Positions 16,699 through 25,493 of a stretch of DNA of 64,000 bases are shown piece by piece. The stretch lies in assembly GCF_003989665.1 (NCBI RefSeq), contig NZ_RZIJ01000003.1, positions 1 through 64,000 of the forward strand, given 5' to 3'. Both the position numbers and the translations under genes were made by a program. The stretch's first letter is position 1; each line of letters starts with the position of its first letter. Origin of the DNA: Azospirillum doebereinerae. GTDB taxonomy: Bacteria; Pseudomonadota; Alphaproteobacteria; Azospirillales; Azospirillaceae. The notes beneath the pieces were generated by a model that searched no databases, was not told where the DNA came from, and saw only the letters and a program-made list of their open reading frames with translations.

Positions 16699-19278
16699 TC
16701 AGGCCGCGTGCTGCAGCAGGTCGTGCTGCATCGTGTCGTACCAGTGGGCCATCCCCTCGGCCGAGTAGATTTCCGACTGGGTGGCGTGAAGCGGGTCCAC
16801 GCCCATGGCGGTCAGCATCGCGTCGGCGGTGGTCGCCTGGGTGGCGACCGCGTTGTACACGTTCGTCGCGGCGGCGGCCTCGGCGGCCGGAGCGGCGGCG
16901 GCGGCGGCCTTGGCGGCGACGTCCAGGATGGTGCCGGTGCCGGTGGCGTCGGCGATCGTGGCCTGCGACGAGTTGGACAGCTTCAGGCTGAAGGTCTCGT
17001 TGCCTTCGGTGACGCTATCGCTCAGCACCTTGACCGTGACGGTCTTGCTGATCTCACCGGCGGCGAAGGTCAGCTTGCCGCTGGTCGCCGTGTAGTCGGA
17101 CCCGGCCTTGGCCGTGCCGTCCACCGTGGCGTAGTCCACCGTCACCGCGTGGGTGGCGGCCTGCGAGAGCTTCACCGTGAAGGTCGCGTCGGCCGTCGTG
17201 GTGGTCGCGCCGCCGGTCGAGCCGCTGAACAGGCCGGCCTTGATGGCGTTGTACTTGGTGTAGTCCACCTGCCAGTTGTCGTTCATGATGCCGCCGGTGT
17301 CGCCCGAACCGGGGCTCCAGGCCCAGTAGGTCCAGCTCGCACCCTGGTCGCCCTTGGCCAGGTCGACGCTGCCGTTGCCGTCGAAGTCGCCGTTCATGTA
17401 CTGGATCAGCTTGGGCATCCAGGCCTTGTCGATGGCGGTTTCCATGCGGCTGCCGAACTCGCCGACGAAGACCGGGTGCTGATCGTTCTTGATCAGGTTG
17501 CCCCACATCTGGTCCCACTTCGCCGGCATGTTGTTCGGGAAGTTGGTGTCCTTGAACCAGTCCATCATGTGCAGCGACGGGCCGTAGTCATGGACCGAGT
17601 AGACCAGCTTGTTGTCGACGTTGAATTTGACGTCGTAGTTCTTCTGGCCGAGCAGGTTGCCGCCCCACCAGTACCAGTTGTTGTTGACGATCTCGACACC
17701 CTCGACGATCATCAGCCAATCCTTGTTCACGGACTGGATGGCGTTGCCGATCCGCTCGGCGGCGCGCGCCCAGTCGGTGGAGGTGTTGCCGTCGCCCCAG
17801 CTCGCCGCGCCGTGCGGCTCGTTGTGCAGGTCGGCGCCGATGACCGCGTCGTTGCCGGCGTAGCGCTGGGCCAGCATCTTCCAGTTGGCGATCATCTTGG
17901 CTTCCGGATACTGGTCGGTGTACCAGAGGCCGTTCTCGTTCGCCGACGCGCCGTCACCCGAGCGGTGGTGGTCGAGGATGATCTTCATGCCGGTCTTTTC
18001 GGCGTAGGCGATGATCTTGTCGAAGACCTGGAGCGAGGTCAGGCCCCGCAGGTCCGGGTTCTTCGCGTAGTCGATGCCGGTCGGCATGCGGCCGCTGTCG
18101 AGCATGGCGTCGGAGAAGGGCAGGCGGATGACGTTGAAGCCAAGCTCCTGCATCTTGTCCATGTGGTTCTGGTAGCTGTCCACCCACAGGCCCTGGGGAG
18201 CGAAGGCGTAGCCCTCGGCGCCGAACCAGTTGACGCCCGTCAGCTTGACGCTGTTGCCGGCGCTGTCGACGATCTGGCCGCCTTCGGTGTGCAGGAAGCC
18301 GTCGGCGATGCCCTTGGACCCCGTGCTGGTGCCGCCCTTCGGCTCGGTCACCGTCACGTCGTTGACCGACAGGCTCGGCGTGACCGGGTTGGTGGGGTTC
18401 GTCGGATTGGTAGGAGTGGTCGGGGTGGTCGTGCCCTTCGAGAAGAAGGACTTGTCGGCGTCCACGACCAGGGTGCCGTTCCACCACATGCCCGACTGGC
18501 CGGCGACGACGTCCTTGCCGTCCAGCGCGCCCTTGTCGAAGCTGACGATGCTGTCGGTCGGGGCGACGGCCTTGCCGCCGATGGTGATCTTGTTGACCAT
18601 CAGGTTACGGTCGACGCCGTTGACGAACGCGTCGTTGTCGTACTGGATCTGGACCTTGTGGGCCTGGTCGGCGGTGACGTTGGCGTTGAAGGTGTAGTCC
18701 TTGGCGCCCGTGCCGACCGTGGCCTCGCCGATCTGCTTGCCGTCGACCAGCAGCTTGAAGTGGGCGTTGACGCCGCCCGCCGCGATGCCGTGGGCGTTGA
18801 CGGTGATCGCCGTCGCGCCGGCGGTCGGGGTGGTCGGGACGGTGGGGGTGGTCGGCGTCGTCGGCGTCGTGGTCGTGCCGCCGAAATAGTCCTTCGTGGC
18901 GTTGAAGTTCAGCGAGCCGCTCCACCACAGGCCTTCCTGGCCGGGCAGGGTGCCCTGGCCGTCGGCCACGTAGGAGGCGAGCGAACTGGTGGAGGCGATG
19001 GCCTTCCCGTTCACTTCAACCGACTTCACGATGAGATCGCGGTACATGCCCGCCTTGTCGGTCGACAACCAATCGTTGTCATAGACGATCTGAATTTTGT
19101 GCGCGGCGTCCGGGGCGACCTTGGTGGTGAAGGTGTAACGCCCGGCGTTGGTGGAATTGACCGTGGCCTGGCCGACGCTGACGCCGTCGACGAGGAACTT
19201 GAAATGCGGCCAGACTCCTCCGGCAGCCACACCCGAAGCGTTGACGATGAAGGTCGTATCGACGGGGTTCGTTGCCAT
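16699..19278 (-). CDS. Secreted GH5 glycoside hydrolase with tandem CBM60-like domains and a Calx-beta domain
   Basis: An 859-residue multidomain protein. Two Ca-dependent CBM60-like modules lie at about 1-130 and 155-290, joined by Thr-Pro linkers. A GH5 cellulase-type domain spans about 320-690, with acid/base Glu487 in HNEPHG and nucleophile Glu607 in VGEFGS. A Calx-beta domain follows (about 691-785), then an Ala-rich tail of unknown fold. No Sec or Tat signal is seen after the ATG at 19278 (MATNPVDTT), so type I secretion through the C-terminus is likely. It probably trims or remodels a beta-1,4-linked exopolysaccharide, or attacks plant glucan. An upstream in-frame extension to 19377 does not create a signal peptide. 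Confidence 0.88.
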   Translation of the reverse strand: MATNPVDTTFIVNASGVAAGGVWPHFKFLVDGVSVGQATVNSTNAGRYTFTTKVAPDAAHKIQIVYDNDWLSTDKAGMYRDLIVKSVEVNGKAIASTSSLASYVADGQGTLPGQEGLWWSGSLNFNATKDYFGGTTTTPTTPTTPTVPTTPTAGATAITVNAHGIAAGGVNAHFKLLVDGKQIGEATVGTGAKDYTFNANVTADQAHKVQIQYDNDAFVNGVDRNLMVNKITIGGKAVAPTDSIVSFDKGALDGKDVVAGQSGMWWNGTLVVDADKSFFSKGTTTPTTPTNPTNPTNPVTPSLSVNDVTVTEPKGGTSTGSKGIADGFLHTEGGQIVDSAGNSVKLTGVNWFGAEGYAFAPQGLWVDSYQNHMDKMQELGFNVIRLPFSDAMLDSGRMPTGIDYAKNPDLRGLTSLQVFDKIIAYAEKTGMKIILDHHRSGDGASANENGLWYTDQYPEAKMIANWKMLAQRYAGNDAVIGADLHNEPHGAASWGDGNTSTDWARAAERIGNAIQSVNKDWLMIVEGVEIVNNNWYWWGGNLLGQKNYDVKFNVDNKLVYSVHDYGPSLHMMDWFKDTNFPNNMPAKWDQMWGNLIKNDQHPVFVGEFGSRMETAIDKAWMPKLIQYMNGDFDGNGSVDLAKGDQGASWTYWAWSPGSGDTGGIMNDNWQVDYTKYNAIKAGLFSGSTGGATTTTADATFTVKLSQAATHAVTVDYATVDGTAKAGSDYTATSGKLTFAAGEISKTVTVKVLSDSVTEGNETFSLKLSNSSQATIADATGTGTILDVAAKAAAAAAPAAEAAAATNVYNAVATQATTADAMLTAMGVDPLHATQSEIYSAEGMAHWYDTMQHDLLQHAA

Positions 19279-19395
19279 TGGAAGTAACCTCTTTTCCGTG
19301 TTTCGCTTGACCACAGATTGGCCGGAAAAGATTAACGACGTATTTCGAATTTTAGCGAAATGCGGCCTGAAAGCCACGTATGGCTGTGAAAAGAA

Positions 19396-19456
19396 AGAGA
19401 CGCGAAAATAACCCTTTCGTGATGCGTGGCCGCAACAAAGGGGTATTCGCGTCTCT
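19396..19456 (-). promoter_or_regulatory. Long imperfect hairpin upstream of the GH5 gene
   Basis: Perfect 11-bp outer arms (19396-19406 and 19446-19456) enclose a second complementary pair (ACCCTTT at 19411-19417 with AAAGGG at 19438-19443). It lies between the methyltransferase stop (19509) and the GH5 start (19278) on the same strand, so it may be a terminator/attenuator or a structured 5' leader. There is no strong poly-U tract. Confidence 0.45.
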
Positions 19457-19508
19457 AGAAAGCTGTTTTAAAAGGGTATTTTCTGGAAGCCTTGGGGTTG
19501 GTAAAGCC

Positions 19509-20444
19509 TCAATCGGGCTTTCTGGCGACCATGAACACCTCCGGGCGGAACAGATAAAGCTGGCCCACCCTTCCGAGCTTGCGATTTAGGGTTAACGAAA
19601 GGCGTCCCAAAAATGCCTCAACCGCTTTCACGTAAGCCAGATAGCTCGCCCCGGCGAAGTGGAGGTTCAGCTTGCGGCGCAGCGCCATGGGCGCGACGTA
19701 GACGGCTTCCAACCGGTCGAAGCCGGCGCGGTGCAGCAGGTTGGCCGTTTCGTTCCAGGTGTATTCGCGCAGGTGCATGCAGATCGGCTCGTCCAGCCCG
19801 AACACCTCCGACAGGTCCATCGGGCCGGCGAACTTGTGCGGCATGTTAAGGACGTAACGCCCGCCCGGCTTCAGGATGGTGCGGACGTTCTCCATGTGGA
19901 TGGACACGTCATCCGGGTGGAAATGCTCGATGACGTGGGTGGAGATCACTGAATCGTAGCGGTTGGCCGGCTCGAACCGCGCGAGGTTGACGCCGTCGCA
20001 GCAGCGCCAGGTGATGTTGGGATCGTGCTCGATCCAACGCTCGCCGCGCTCGCGCGTCACCTCGGTGGCGACGCAGCGGTAGCCGCGCTTGGCGAGGTAG
20101 CGCAGCAGCCGCGCCTTGCCCGACCCGACCTCGTAGACGTCCTGCGGGCCGCCCAGCAGCGTCAGGAAATGCTTGAAGTCGAGATCGTCGTTGCGGGTGG
20201 CGGCGTCGTCCTCGGCGTCGTTCAGCCAGGGGCAGCCCTTGTAGAGCGCGGTGTAGGCGCGCTCGAACACATCCCAGCGGTCCTCGCGGCGCGAGTCCAG
20301 CAGTTCGCGGGCGAGACGGCGCTCCAGATCCCAATGCTGCCGCACCATCGCCTCGCTCAAGGGGTAGCTGGGCGCGAGGTGGAATTTTCTCTTGTAGCGG
20401 GCGATGAGGTCTTGAGCATCCAGGGTGGTGGTTGGCTGATTCAA
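19509..20444 (-). CDS. Class I SAM-dependent methyltransferase
   Basis: A 311-residue methyltransferase. SAM-binding motif I is YEVGSGKARLLR near residues 103-114, and motif II/III is around DSVISTHVIEHF with the His-containing post-motif loop. After motif III it has LKPGGRYVLNMPHKF, common in small-molecule and sugar methyltransferases. It lies among exopolysaccharide genes, so methylation of a sugar or of a lipid-linked glycan end is the likely job. The target is unknown. There are no membrane segments. Confidence 0.82.
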   Translation of the reverse strand: MNQPTTTLDAQDLIARYKRKFHLAPSYPLSEAMVRQHWDLERRLARELLDSRREDRWDVFERAYTALYKGCPWLNDAEDDAATRNDDLDFKHFLTLLGGPQDVYEVGSGKARLLRYLAKRGYRCVATEVTRERGERWIEHDPNITWRCCDGVNLARFEPANRYDSVISTHVIEHFHPDDVSIHMENVRTILKPGGRYVLNMPHKFAGPMDLSEVFGLDEPICMHLREYTWNETANLLHRAGFDRLEAVYVAPMALRRKLNLHFAGASYLAYVKAVEAFLGRLSLTLNRKLGRVGQLYLFRPEVFMVARKPD

Positions 20445-20553
20445 GATCGACCCCTTTCGGTGAACCGCAACACCCCTTTATTGTAGGCACTCGAAGTCCT
20501 GGCGGCGTGGAGCGGACGGGCGGGTCGGGCGAGCGAACGGGCGGGGCGGAGTG

Positions 20554-20576
20554 GCGGGCGGGATTACCCCGCCCGC
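20554..20576 (-). terminator. GC-rich hairpin downstream of the GH10 gene
   Basis: Inverted repeat GCGGGCGGG (20554-20562) with CCCGCCCGC (20568-20576), 8 bases past the GH10 stop on the minus strand. No T-run follows, so it is a weak terminator candidate. Confidence 0.4.
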
Positions 20577-20583
20577 GCGGGGC

Positions 20584-21822
20584 TCAGCCGGCGCGCGTCT
20601 TGTTGCGCACCGCCTGGACCGCCGCCTCGTACATGGGAAGCGGGCGGGAGTTCCGGTCGTAGGGCGAGGGCTGCGGATCGAGGTCGGCGTGCTCGCGCGC
20701 GATGAAGTTCAGGTCGGAGCGCAGGTGCCACCAGACCAGCTCCTCCAGCCGGGAGTGGTTCACCACGTCGGCCAGATACTGCCCGGCGAGCAGGGCCAGC
20801 GTGCGGTCCTTCTCCTCCCGCGACCAGGAGCGTGGCAGGCGCGTCTCGTCCACATCCATTTCGGTGATGTGGACGGCCAACCCCAGCCGGTCCACCGCGC
20901 GCAGGAACTTGCGCATGCCCTCGCGGTCGTAGGGCTTGCCGGCGATCAGGTGGCTCTGAAGGCCGACGCCGTCGATGGGAACGCCGCGCTTCACGGCGCC
21001 GCTCAGCCAGTCCAGCAGATAGGCGCGCTTGCGCTGCTGCCAGCCCTCGTTGAGCTCGATGCCGAACTCGTTGATGACCAGCTTGGCGTTGGGGAAGGCG
21101 GCGCGGGTCTGGTGGAAGAAGGGATCGAGCCATTCCGGCCCCCTTTCCGCCCCGCCGGCGGCCACCCACCACATGCCGCGCCGGAAGCCGTAGCGGTCCT
21201 GCTCCTGCGGGTGGCTGTCGGCGGTCTCCCAGAAGAAGACCTCGTTGGCGACGTCGATCCGGTAGAAGACGTCTCCGTAGCGTTCCTTCACCTGGGCGAC
21301 CGTGTCGGCGAAGCGGGGCTGGACCGTGTCGGGGCCGAGCGTGCCCTCGGCTGAGAAATAGGCGTTCTCGGGAATGCCAAGTTCCGCCTGCCGTTCCACC
21401 GGCAGTTTCATGTAGGGCGGCATGCCCATGTGCTGCCAGATGATCGTGTGCCAGTTCGGCGCCGCCCCGATGGAGCGGGCGAGCTCGACGCTGGCGTCCA
21501 GGCGGCGCCAGTCGAAGCGGCCTTCCTGCGGCTGGAAGATCGCCCATTTCCCGCCGTTCTCGGGGGTGACGACGTCGCATTCGCGCGCCATCAGCCGGTC
21601 GAGCATCGGATCCTCGGGGTCGATGAAGTGATCGCGCGCGGCGCCGTGCCGGATCCGCGCGGCGCGGCAGGCGTCGCGCAGGGTGACGGCCGGTTCGTTC
21701 GGCCGGGCCGCTGCGGCTATGGCGGTGGTCGGGTCGGTGGCCGCCCGGCAACTGGCCAGGACGGCGGCGCAGGCCGCCGCGCGCAGCACGTCGCGGCGGT
21801 GGGGAAGGGGAGGCTTGATCAT
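20584..21822 (-). CDS. GH10 endo-1,4-beta-xylanase-like enzyme with Tat signal
   Basis: A 412-residue GH10 protein. The acid/base Glu194 is in VANEVFF and the nucleophile Glu321 in HITEMDV; NWHTIIWQHM and WHLRSDLNF match the TIM-barrel substrate site. The N-terminus has an RRDVLRAA twin-arginine motif, a hydrophobic stretch and a lipobox-like LASC, so export may be by Tat with lipid attachment. Family members cleave beta-1,4-xylan or related glycans. Lying between wzc and the methyltransferase, it may act on the locus's own polymer, controlling chain length, rather than on dietary xylan. That role is inferred. Confidence 0.88.
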   Translation of the reverse strand: MIKPPLPHRRDVLRAAACAAVLASCRAATDPTTAIAAAARPNEPAVTLRDACRAARIRHGAARDHFIDPEDPMLDRLMARECDVVTPENGGKWAIFQPQEGRFDWRRLDASVELARSIGAAPNWHTIIWQHMGMPPYMKLPVERQAELGIPENAYFSAEGTLGPDTVQPRFADTVAQVKERYGDVFYRIDVANEVFFWETADSHPQEQDRYGFRRGMWWVAAGGAERGPEWLDPFFHQTRAAFPNAKLVINEFGIELNEGWQQRKRAYLLDWLSGAVKRGVPIDGVGLQSHLIAGKPYDREGMRKFLRAVDRLGLAVHITEMDVDETRLPRSWSREEKDRTLALLAGQYLADVVNHSRLEELVWWHLRSDLNFIAREHADLDPQPSPYDRNSRPLPMYEAAVQAVRNKTRAG

Positions 21823-22002
21823 AAGGCGTCTCCGCGCTCCATGTCCCTTCCCGTTCGGGGAAGGGGCGGGGTGAGTGGGATACGTCTGCCGGACCCCGGT
21901 TGCGGCGCGGCCCCCCCGCCCCCGAACCCTCCCCCGGAGGGGAGAGCGTCTTTCGGGAGCGGGAGGGCCGGGCGTTCGCAGGAGATGCGGCGGAGCAGAG
22001 GG
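21823..22002. other. Intergenic region with GC-rich hairpins
   Basis: 180 bases between wzc and the GH10 gene. Contains an inverted repeat CCCTTCCC/GGGAAGGG (21845-21852 and 21858-21865) and a C-rich/G-rich pair near 21930-21945. The style is like dispersed GC-rich intergenic repeats of Azospirillum-type genomes, but only one copy is seen here. Confidence 0.35.
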
Positions 22003-24336
22003 TTACGGCGTGGCGCGCATGGTGCTGTCGCCGTAGTACTTCCGGGTCGCCATGTAGCTGTTGTACGGCCCTTCATACCCGCGCGAGGCGGCCTTCTTGA
22101 GGTTCACGTCGGTCATCACGGCGACGAACTTGTCGTGATCGATCGGGCCGAGGTCGGCAACCGCCTGAAGGTCGCTGGCCGTGGTGTGGCCCCAGCGGCT
22201 GACGAAGAGAACCTTGGAGGCGGCGCCGCAGACGATGCGGGCGTCCGACACGGCCAGCGCCGGGGCGGTGTCGAACACCACCAGATCGAAGTGCGGCGAC
22301 AGGCCGGCCATCAGATGGACGAGGCCGTCCACGTTGAAGCGGTCGAGCGTCTCCGGCATCAGGTGACCCGCCGGGATCATGGCGAAGGGCACGTCGTCGC
22401 TGCTGTGGACGATCTCATCGAGCGTGGCGGTGCCGGCGATCCAGTCGGACAGGCCCTTCTTGGCCGACAGGTTGAACAGGCCGTCGATGCGCGAGCGGCG
22501 GAAGTCGGTGTCCACGACCACCACGCGGCGGCCGGCCTGGGCTGCGACCTGCGCCACGGCGAGGCTCATCGAGGTCTTGCCATCCTGCGGGCGGGCCGAG
22601 GTGACGGCGATGGAGCCGACCGGACCCAGATCGGACAGGTGGTTGCGGAACAGGGCGCGCAGCGATTCGCTGAACAGCGAGAACGGGTGGTTCTGGAAGA
22701 TCTGGTAGAGACGGCCGCGGGCGCCGCGGGTCGAGTGGTGGGGCACGATGTGGACGTTGCCGACGCCCAGGATGCGGCGGACGGTTTCCGGGGTGCGGAT
22801 GCGGCGCTGGAGCAGTTCGATGCCGAAGACGGTGAAGACGGCGATGAAGACGGAGGCGGCGAGGCCGGCGATCAGCAGGAGGATGCGGAACGGACCCGAC
22901 GGCTCATGCGGGACCTGCGGCTCCGACACCAGCTTGACGGCGGTCGGGAAGGCGCGGTTGTCCTGCTGGGCGGAGACCTCTTCCAGACGGGCCATCAGGC
23001 TGTCGAGCAGGGTGCGCTTGGCGGTGGCTTCGGATTCCAGCGTGCGCAGCGGCACGGCCTCACCCGCCATCGTCTGGTAGCCGGCTTCCAGCTTGGTGAT
23101 CATCGCCTTCAGGGCGTTCTCCTGCTCGACGGCGACGTTGGCCGCCTCGCGGACACCGTTGATCTCGCGGCGCATTTCCATCTGCATCGAGGAGTTGGCC
23201 TCGGACAGACGGGCCTGGAGCTCGAGGATGCGCGGGTGCTTGGGACCGTACTGGCGCGACAGCTGGGCCATCTCGGTGGAGATCGCGGCGACCGTGGCGC
23301 GAAGCTGGGCCACGACCGGGGAGGCGATGCTGCCGGCCTGACCGCCGCGACGCTCCAGCGTCTCGGCCTGGGCGACCATGCGGGCACGGTTGGCGGAGGC
23401 TTCGGCCAAGCGCAGGCGGGCGGCCTCGAGTTCACCGGTGGCCATCAGGCCGTTGCCGCCCTTGACCAGACCGGCCTTGAAGCGGATGGCCTCGACGCGC
23501 TGGTCGGCCTCGGCGACCTCCTTGCGCAGGGTGCCGATGCGGTCCTGCAACCACGCCACGGCGCTGGTCGACAGGTCGCGGTCCATCTGCTGGCGGGTTT
23601 CCATGTAGCGGCGCACGATGGTGGCCACGATGTCGCGCGACAGCTCGGGATCCTTGCCGGTGTAGCGGACCTGGATGACGCGCGACCGGCCGACGATGGC
23701 GACGTCGAGCTTGCGGCGCAGGCGGTCGAGCACGCCGTCGATGCCGGCCGAGGCGTGGGCCTCGCGGGCCAGGGTGTCCTTGGTCATGCCGTCGCCGTGG
23801 GCAAGGATGGCGGTGACCGGGCCGGGCAGCTCCTCGCCCCAGATCACATGAGCCTTGTCACGCAGGAAGGCGGTGGTCCGCTCCACCAGCGGCTTGGTCT
23901 CGTCGGCCTGGATCGGCGGGTTGAATTCCGGGTTGGTCGCGAGCTTGAGGTCCTCGACCGCGCGGGCGAGCACGGCGGTGGACTTCAGGATCTCGATCTC
24001 GGAAAGGATGGCGGCGTCCTCGGCCGGGATGGAGCCCAGCGCCTGGTCTTCCGCCCGCACGACGCGGACCTGCCGGTTGTCGACCAGCAGCAGGGCTTCG
24101 GACGTGTACTGGTCCTTCAGCAGCGAGACGCCGAAGGCGGTCACCGCGGTCAGCAGGACCACGATGAACAGGATCAGCATCTTATGGGCGGCGAGCACGC
24201 GCAGGATGAAGCGGAAGTCGGGACCCATGGCCGGGGCCTGTCCCTCGAACTCGGCGCGCGGCGCGGGGTGACCGACGTGGGTGGGCCAAGCCGGAGCCGG
24301 CGGGCCGCCGCGATTGATCTGGGGAAGGTTTTCCAC
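22003..24336 (-). CDS. wzc: Polysaccharide co-polymerase/tyrosine autokinase (Wzc/GumC-ExoP type)
   Basis: A 777-residue inner-membrane protein. It has an N-terminal Wzz domain with a first helix near residues 44-70, a long periplasmic coiled-coil, a proline-rich segment (EPQVPHEPSGPFR) before the second helix, then a cytoplasmic BY-kinase domain. Kinase motifs are Walker A SARPQDGKTS near residue 583, Walker A' VVVVDTDFRRSR and Walker B FDLVVFDTAP. The C-terminal tail is tyrosine-rich (YEGPYNSYMATRKYY), the usual autophosphorylation cluster. It controls polymer length and export. Start is a GTG at 24336; an AAGGAG lies inside the end of wecG, so translation is coupled. Confidence 0.93.
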   Translation of the reverse strand: MENLPQINRGGPPAPAWPTHVGHPAPRAEFEGQAPAMGPDFRFILRVLAAHKMLILFIVVLLTAVTAFGVSLLKDQYTSEALLLVDNRQVRVVRAEDQALGSIPAEDAAILSEIEILKSTAVLARAVEDLKLATNPEFNPPIQADETKPLVERTTAFLRDKAHVIWGEELPGPVTAILAHGDGMTKDTLAREAHASAGIDGVLDRLRRKLDVAIVGRSRVIQVRYTGKDPELSRDIVATIVRRYMETRQQMDRDLSTSAVAWLQDRIGTLRKEVAEADQRVEAIRFKAGLVKGGNGLMATGELEAARLRLAEASANRARMVAQAETLERRGGQAGSIASPVVAQLRATVAAISTEMAQLSRQYGPKHPRILELQARLSEANSSMQMEMRREINGVREAANVAVEQENALKAMITKLEAGYQTMAGEAVPLRTLESEATAKRTLLDSLMARLEEVSAQQDNRAFPTAVKLVSEPQVPHEPSGPFRILLLIAGLAASVFIAVFTVFGIELLQRRIRTPETVRRILGVGNVHIVPHHSTRGARGRLYQIFQNHPFSLFSESLRALFRNHLSDLGPVGSIAVTSARPQDGKTSMSLAVAQVAAQAGRRVVVVDTDFRRSRIDGLFNLSAKKGLSDWIAGTATLDEIVHSSDDVPFAMIPAGHLMPETLDRFNVDGLVHLMAGLSPHFDLVVFDTAPALAVSDARIVCGAASKVLFVSRWGHTTASDLQAVADLGPIDHDKFVAVMTDVNLKKAASRGYEGPYNSYMATRKYYGDSTMRATP

Positions 24337-24339
24337 GTC

Positions 24340-25146
24340 TCAAAGCTCCTTGTGCATGGGCGTGCGGGACGCTGCCGAGGCGGACCCGGTGGAACGGATA
24401 GGGGCGGAACGGAGGGAGGAGGCACGGCGCAGAAGGAAGATCGTGCGGGCGAAACCGAAGGCCCCGGTGCAGTAGCGGTGGAACAGGCGCTTGGGCTCCT
24501 GCGCCAGGCGGAAGGCCCATTCCAGGCCGCTCCGCTGCACCGCTTCGGGGGCGCGCTTGAAGCGGCCCGCCAGGAAATCGACGATGGCCCCGCCGTTGAC
24601 GATCAGGACCGGGTAATCGAGCGAGCGCTTGAGCAGCGTCGCGACCTCCTCCTGCCGGGGCATTCCCATGGCGAGCAGGATCACGTCGGGGCGCGAGGCT
24701 TTCGCCTGCTCGACGTAATGCTCGACCGGGTGGAAGCCGTGCTGGAGGTCGGCGTAGTTGTGCGGCGTGTTCGTCTCCAGCACGGCGCGGGCGCGGTCCA
24801 GCCAGGGCGTCGCGGTGCCGTAGATGGCGACCTTGCGCGCCGACAGCGTGCGCAGCAGCAGCGGGATGAAATCGGTGCCGTTCATGTTGAGGCCGGTCGG
24901 GAGGCCCAGGGCGGGCAAGGCGACCTGAAGGCCGACCCCGTCGCGCAGGAGGATGTCGGAGCTGCGGAAGGCGGCCAGCGCCGGGGCGGACCCCATGCAG
25001 ACGTTCACGCCATGCGCGTTCAGGAAGGAAAGGACGGTCGGCCGTTCCACCGCGCCAAGGGACGCCAGCAGAGCGCGGCGTTCGGCGTCGCTTGAAACGC
25101 ACCGCATTCGCTCGATCAGCTCCAGGACGTCACGAGGATTCGGCAT
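24340..25146 (-). CDS. WecG/TagA/CpsF-family glycosyltransferase (GT26)
   Basis: A 268-residue protein with the GT26 pattern: LNMNGTDFIP, an AIYGTATP strand, and the MGMPRQEE motif near residue 175 (G-x-P-x-QE in the family). It transfers a sugar, often ManNAcA- or glucose-type, to a lipid-linked intermediate at the membrane. I chose the second ATG at 25146 rather than 25152 because an AGGAG lies 6 bases before it and is flush against the first. The stop lies three bases before the wzc GTG. An ATCCCGACCGG-type site is found upstream at 25189-25200. Confidence 0.9.
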   Translation of the reverse strand: MPNPRDVLELIERMRCVSSDAERRALLASLGAVERPTVLSFLNAHGVNVCMGSAPALAAFRSSDILLRDGVGLQVALPALGLPTGLNMNGTDFIPLLLRTLSARKVAIYGTATPWLDRARAVLETNTPHNYADLQHGFHPVEHYVEQAKASRPDVILLAMGMPRQEEVATLLKRSLDYPVLIVNGGAIVDFLAGRFKRAPEAVQRSGLEWAFRLAQEPKRLFHRYCTGAFGFARTIFLLRRASSLRSAPIRSTGSASAASRTPMHKEL

Positions 25147-25493
25147 GCGCATCTCCTGCAGAAGTAAGGCGGAACGGGGCGTTGGCCGTCCCGACCGGTC
25201 GATGATGCTGGAGCGGGGCGGCGGATACCCCGTTGGAGCGCCGCCCGAGAACCGCTCGTGGCTCTATGTGGCCAGTCCTCCCCCCTTTTCGCACGGGCGA
25301 GATCGGTGAGGCGGGAGCGGATTCGAATTAGCCCGGCCTCGCCAAAGGGGGTGGAATCGGCTTGCCGGGGCATGCGGTTCAGCCCATATAGGGAATCCCC
25401 GGACGAAACCGCGTTCTTCCGCGCCGCATCGGCACGCCCCCATGCGTTCCGCCGGGCCTTTCTCCAAGTTCGACAGCAAAGACACCGACACCG
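25147..25493. other. Divergent intergenic region between wecG and the helicase
   Basis: 347 bases without a gene. Apart from the CCGACCGG motif, nothing distinct is seen; no clear promoter hexamers could be assigned for either direction. Confidence 0.4.
25189..25200. promoter_or_regulatory. TCCCGACCGGTC motif upstream of wecG
   Basis: The 12-mer (and its extension CCGACCGGTCGAT at 25191-25203) repeats exactly the 13-mer at 14734-14746 in the flippase/sugar transferase promoter region. It lies 43 bases before the wecG start. Sharing between two promoters of one pathway suggests a common regulator; chance cannot be excluded in GC-rich DNA. Confidence 0.4.

Noticed and set aside
18420-18890. 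Repetitive Thr-Pro codons, considered as a CRISPR or phase-variable repeat
   Set aside because: They encode Thr-Pro linkers between CBM and GH5 domains; units are not direct DNA repeats with spacers.
21430-25095. 1221-residue open frame on the plus strand opposite wzc and wecG
   Set aside because: Composition is that of an antisense shadow (Gly/Ala/Arg/Val/His-rich, no domain), and the minus strand encodes clear Wzc and WecG proteins over the same bases. The same reasoning rejects long frames opposite treY, the TreZ fusion, rimO and the GH5 gene.
244-25146. Exosortase/PEP-CTERM system
   Set aside because: The ligase-ACP-AsnB trio resembles exosortase-A loci, but no multi-pass exosortase or PEP-CTERM protein is encoded in the window.
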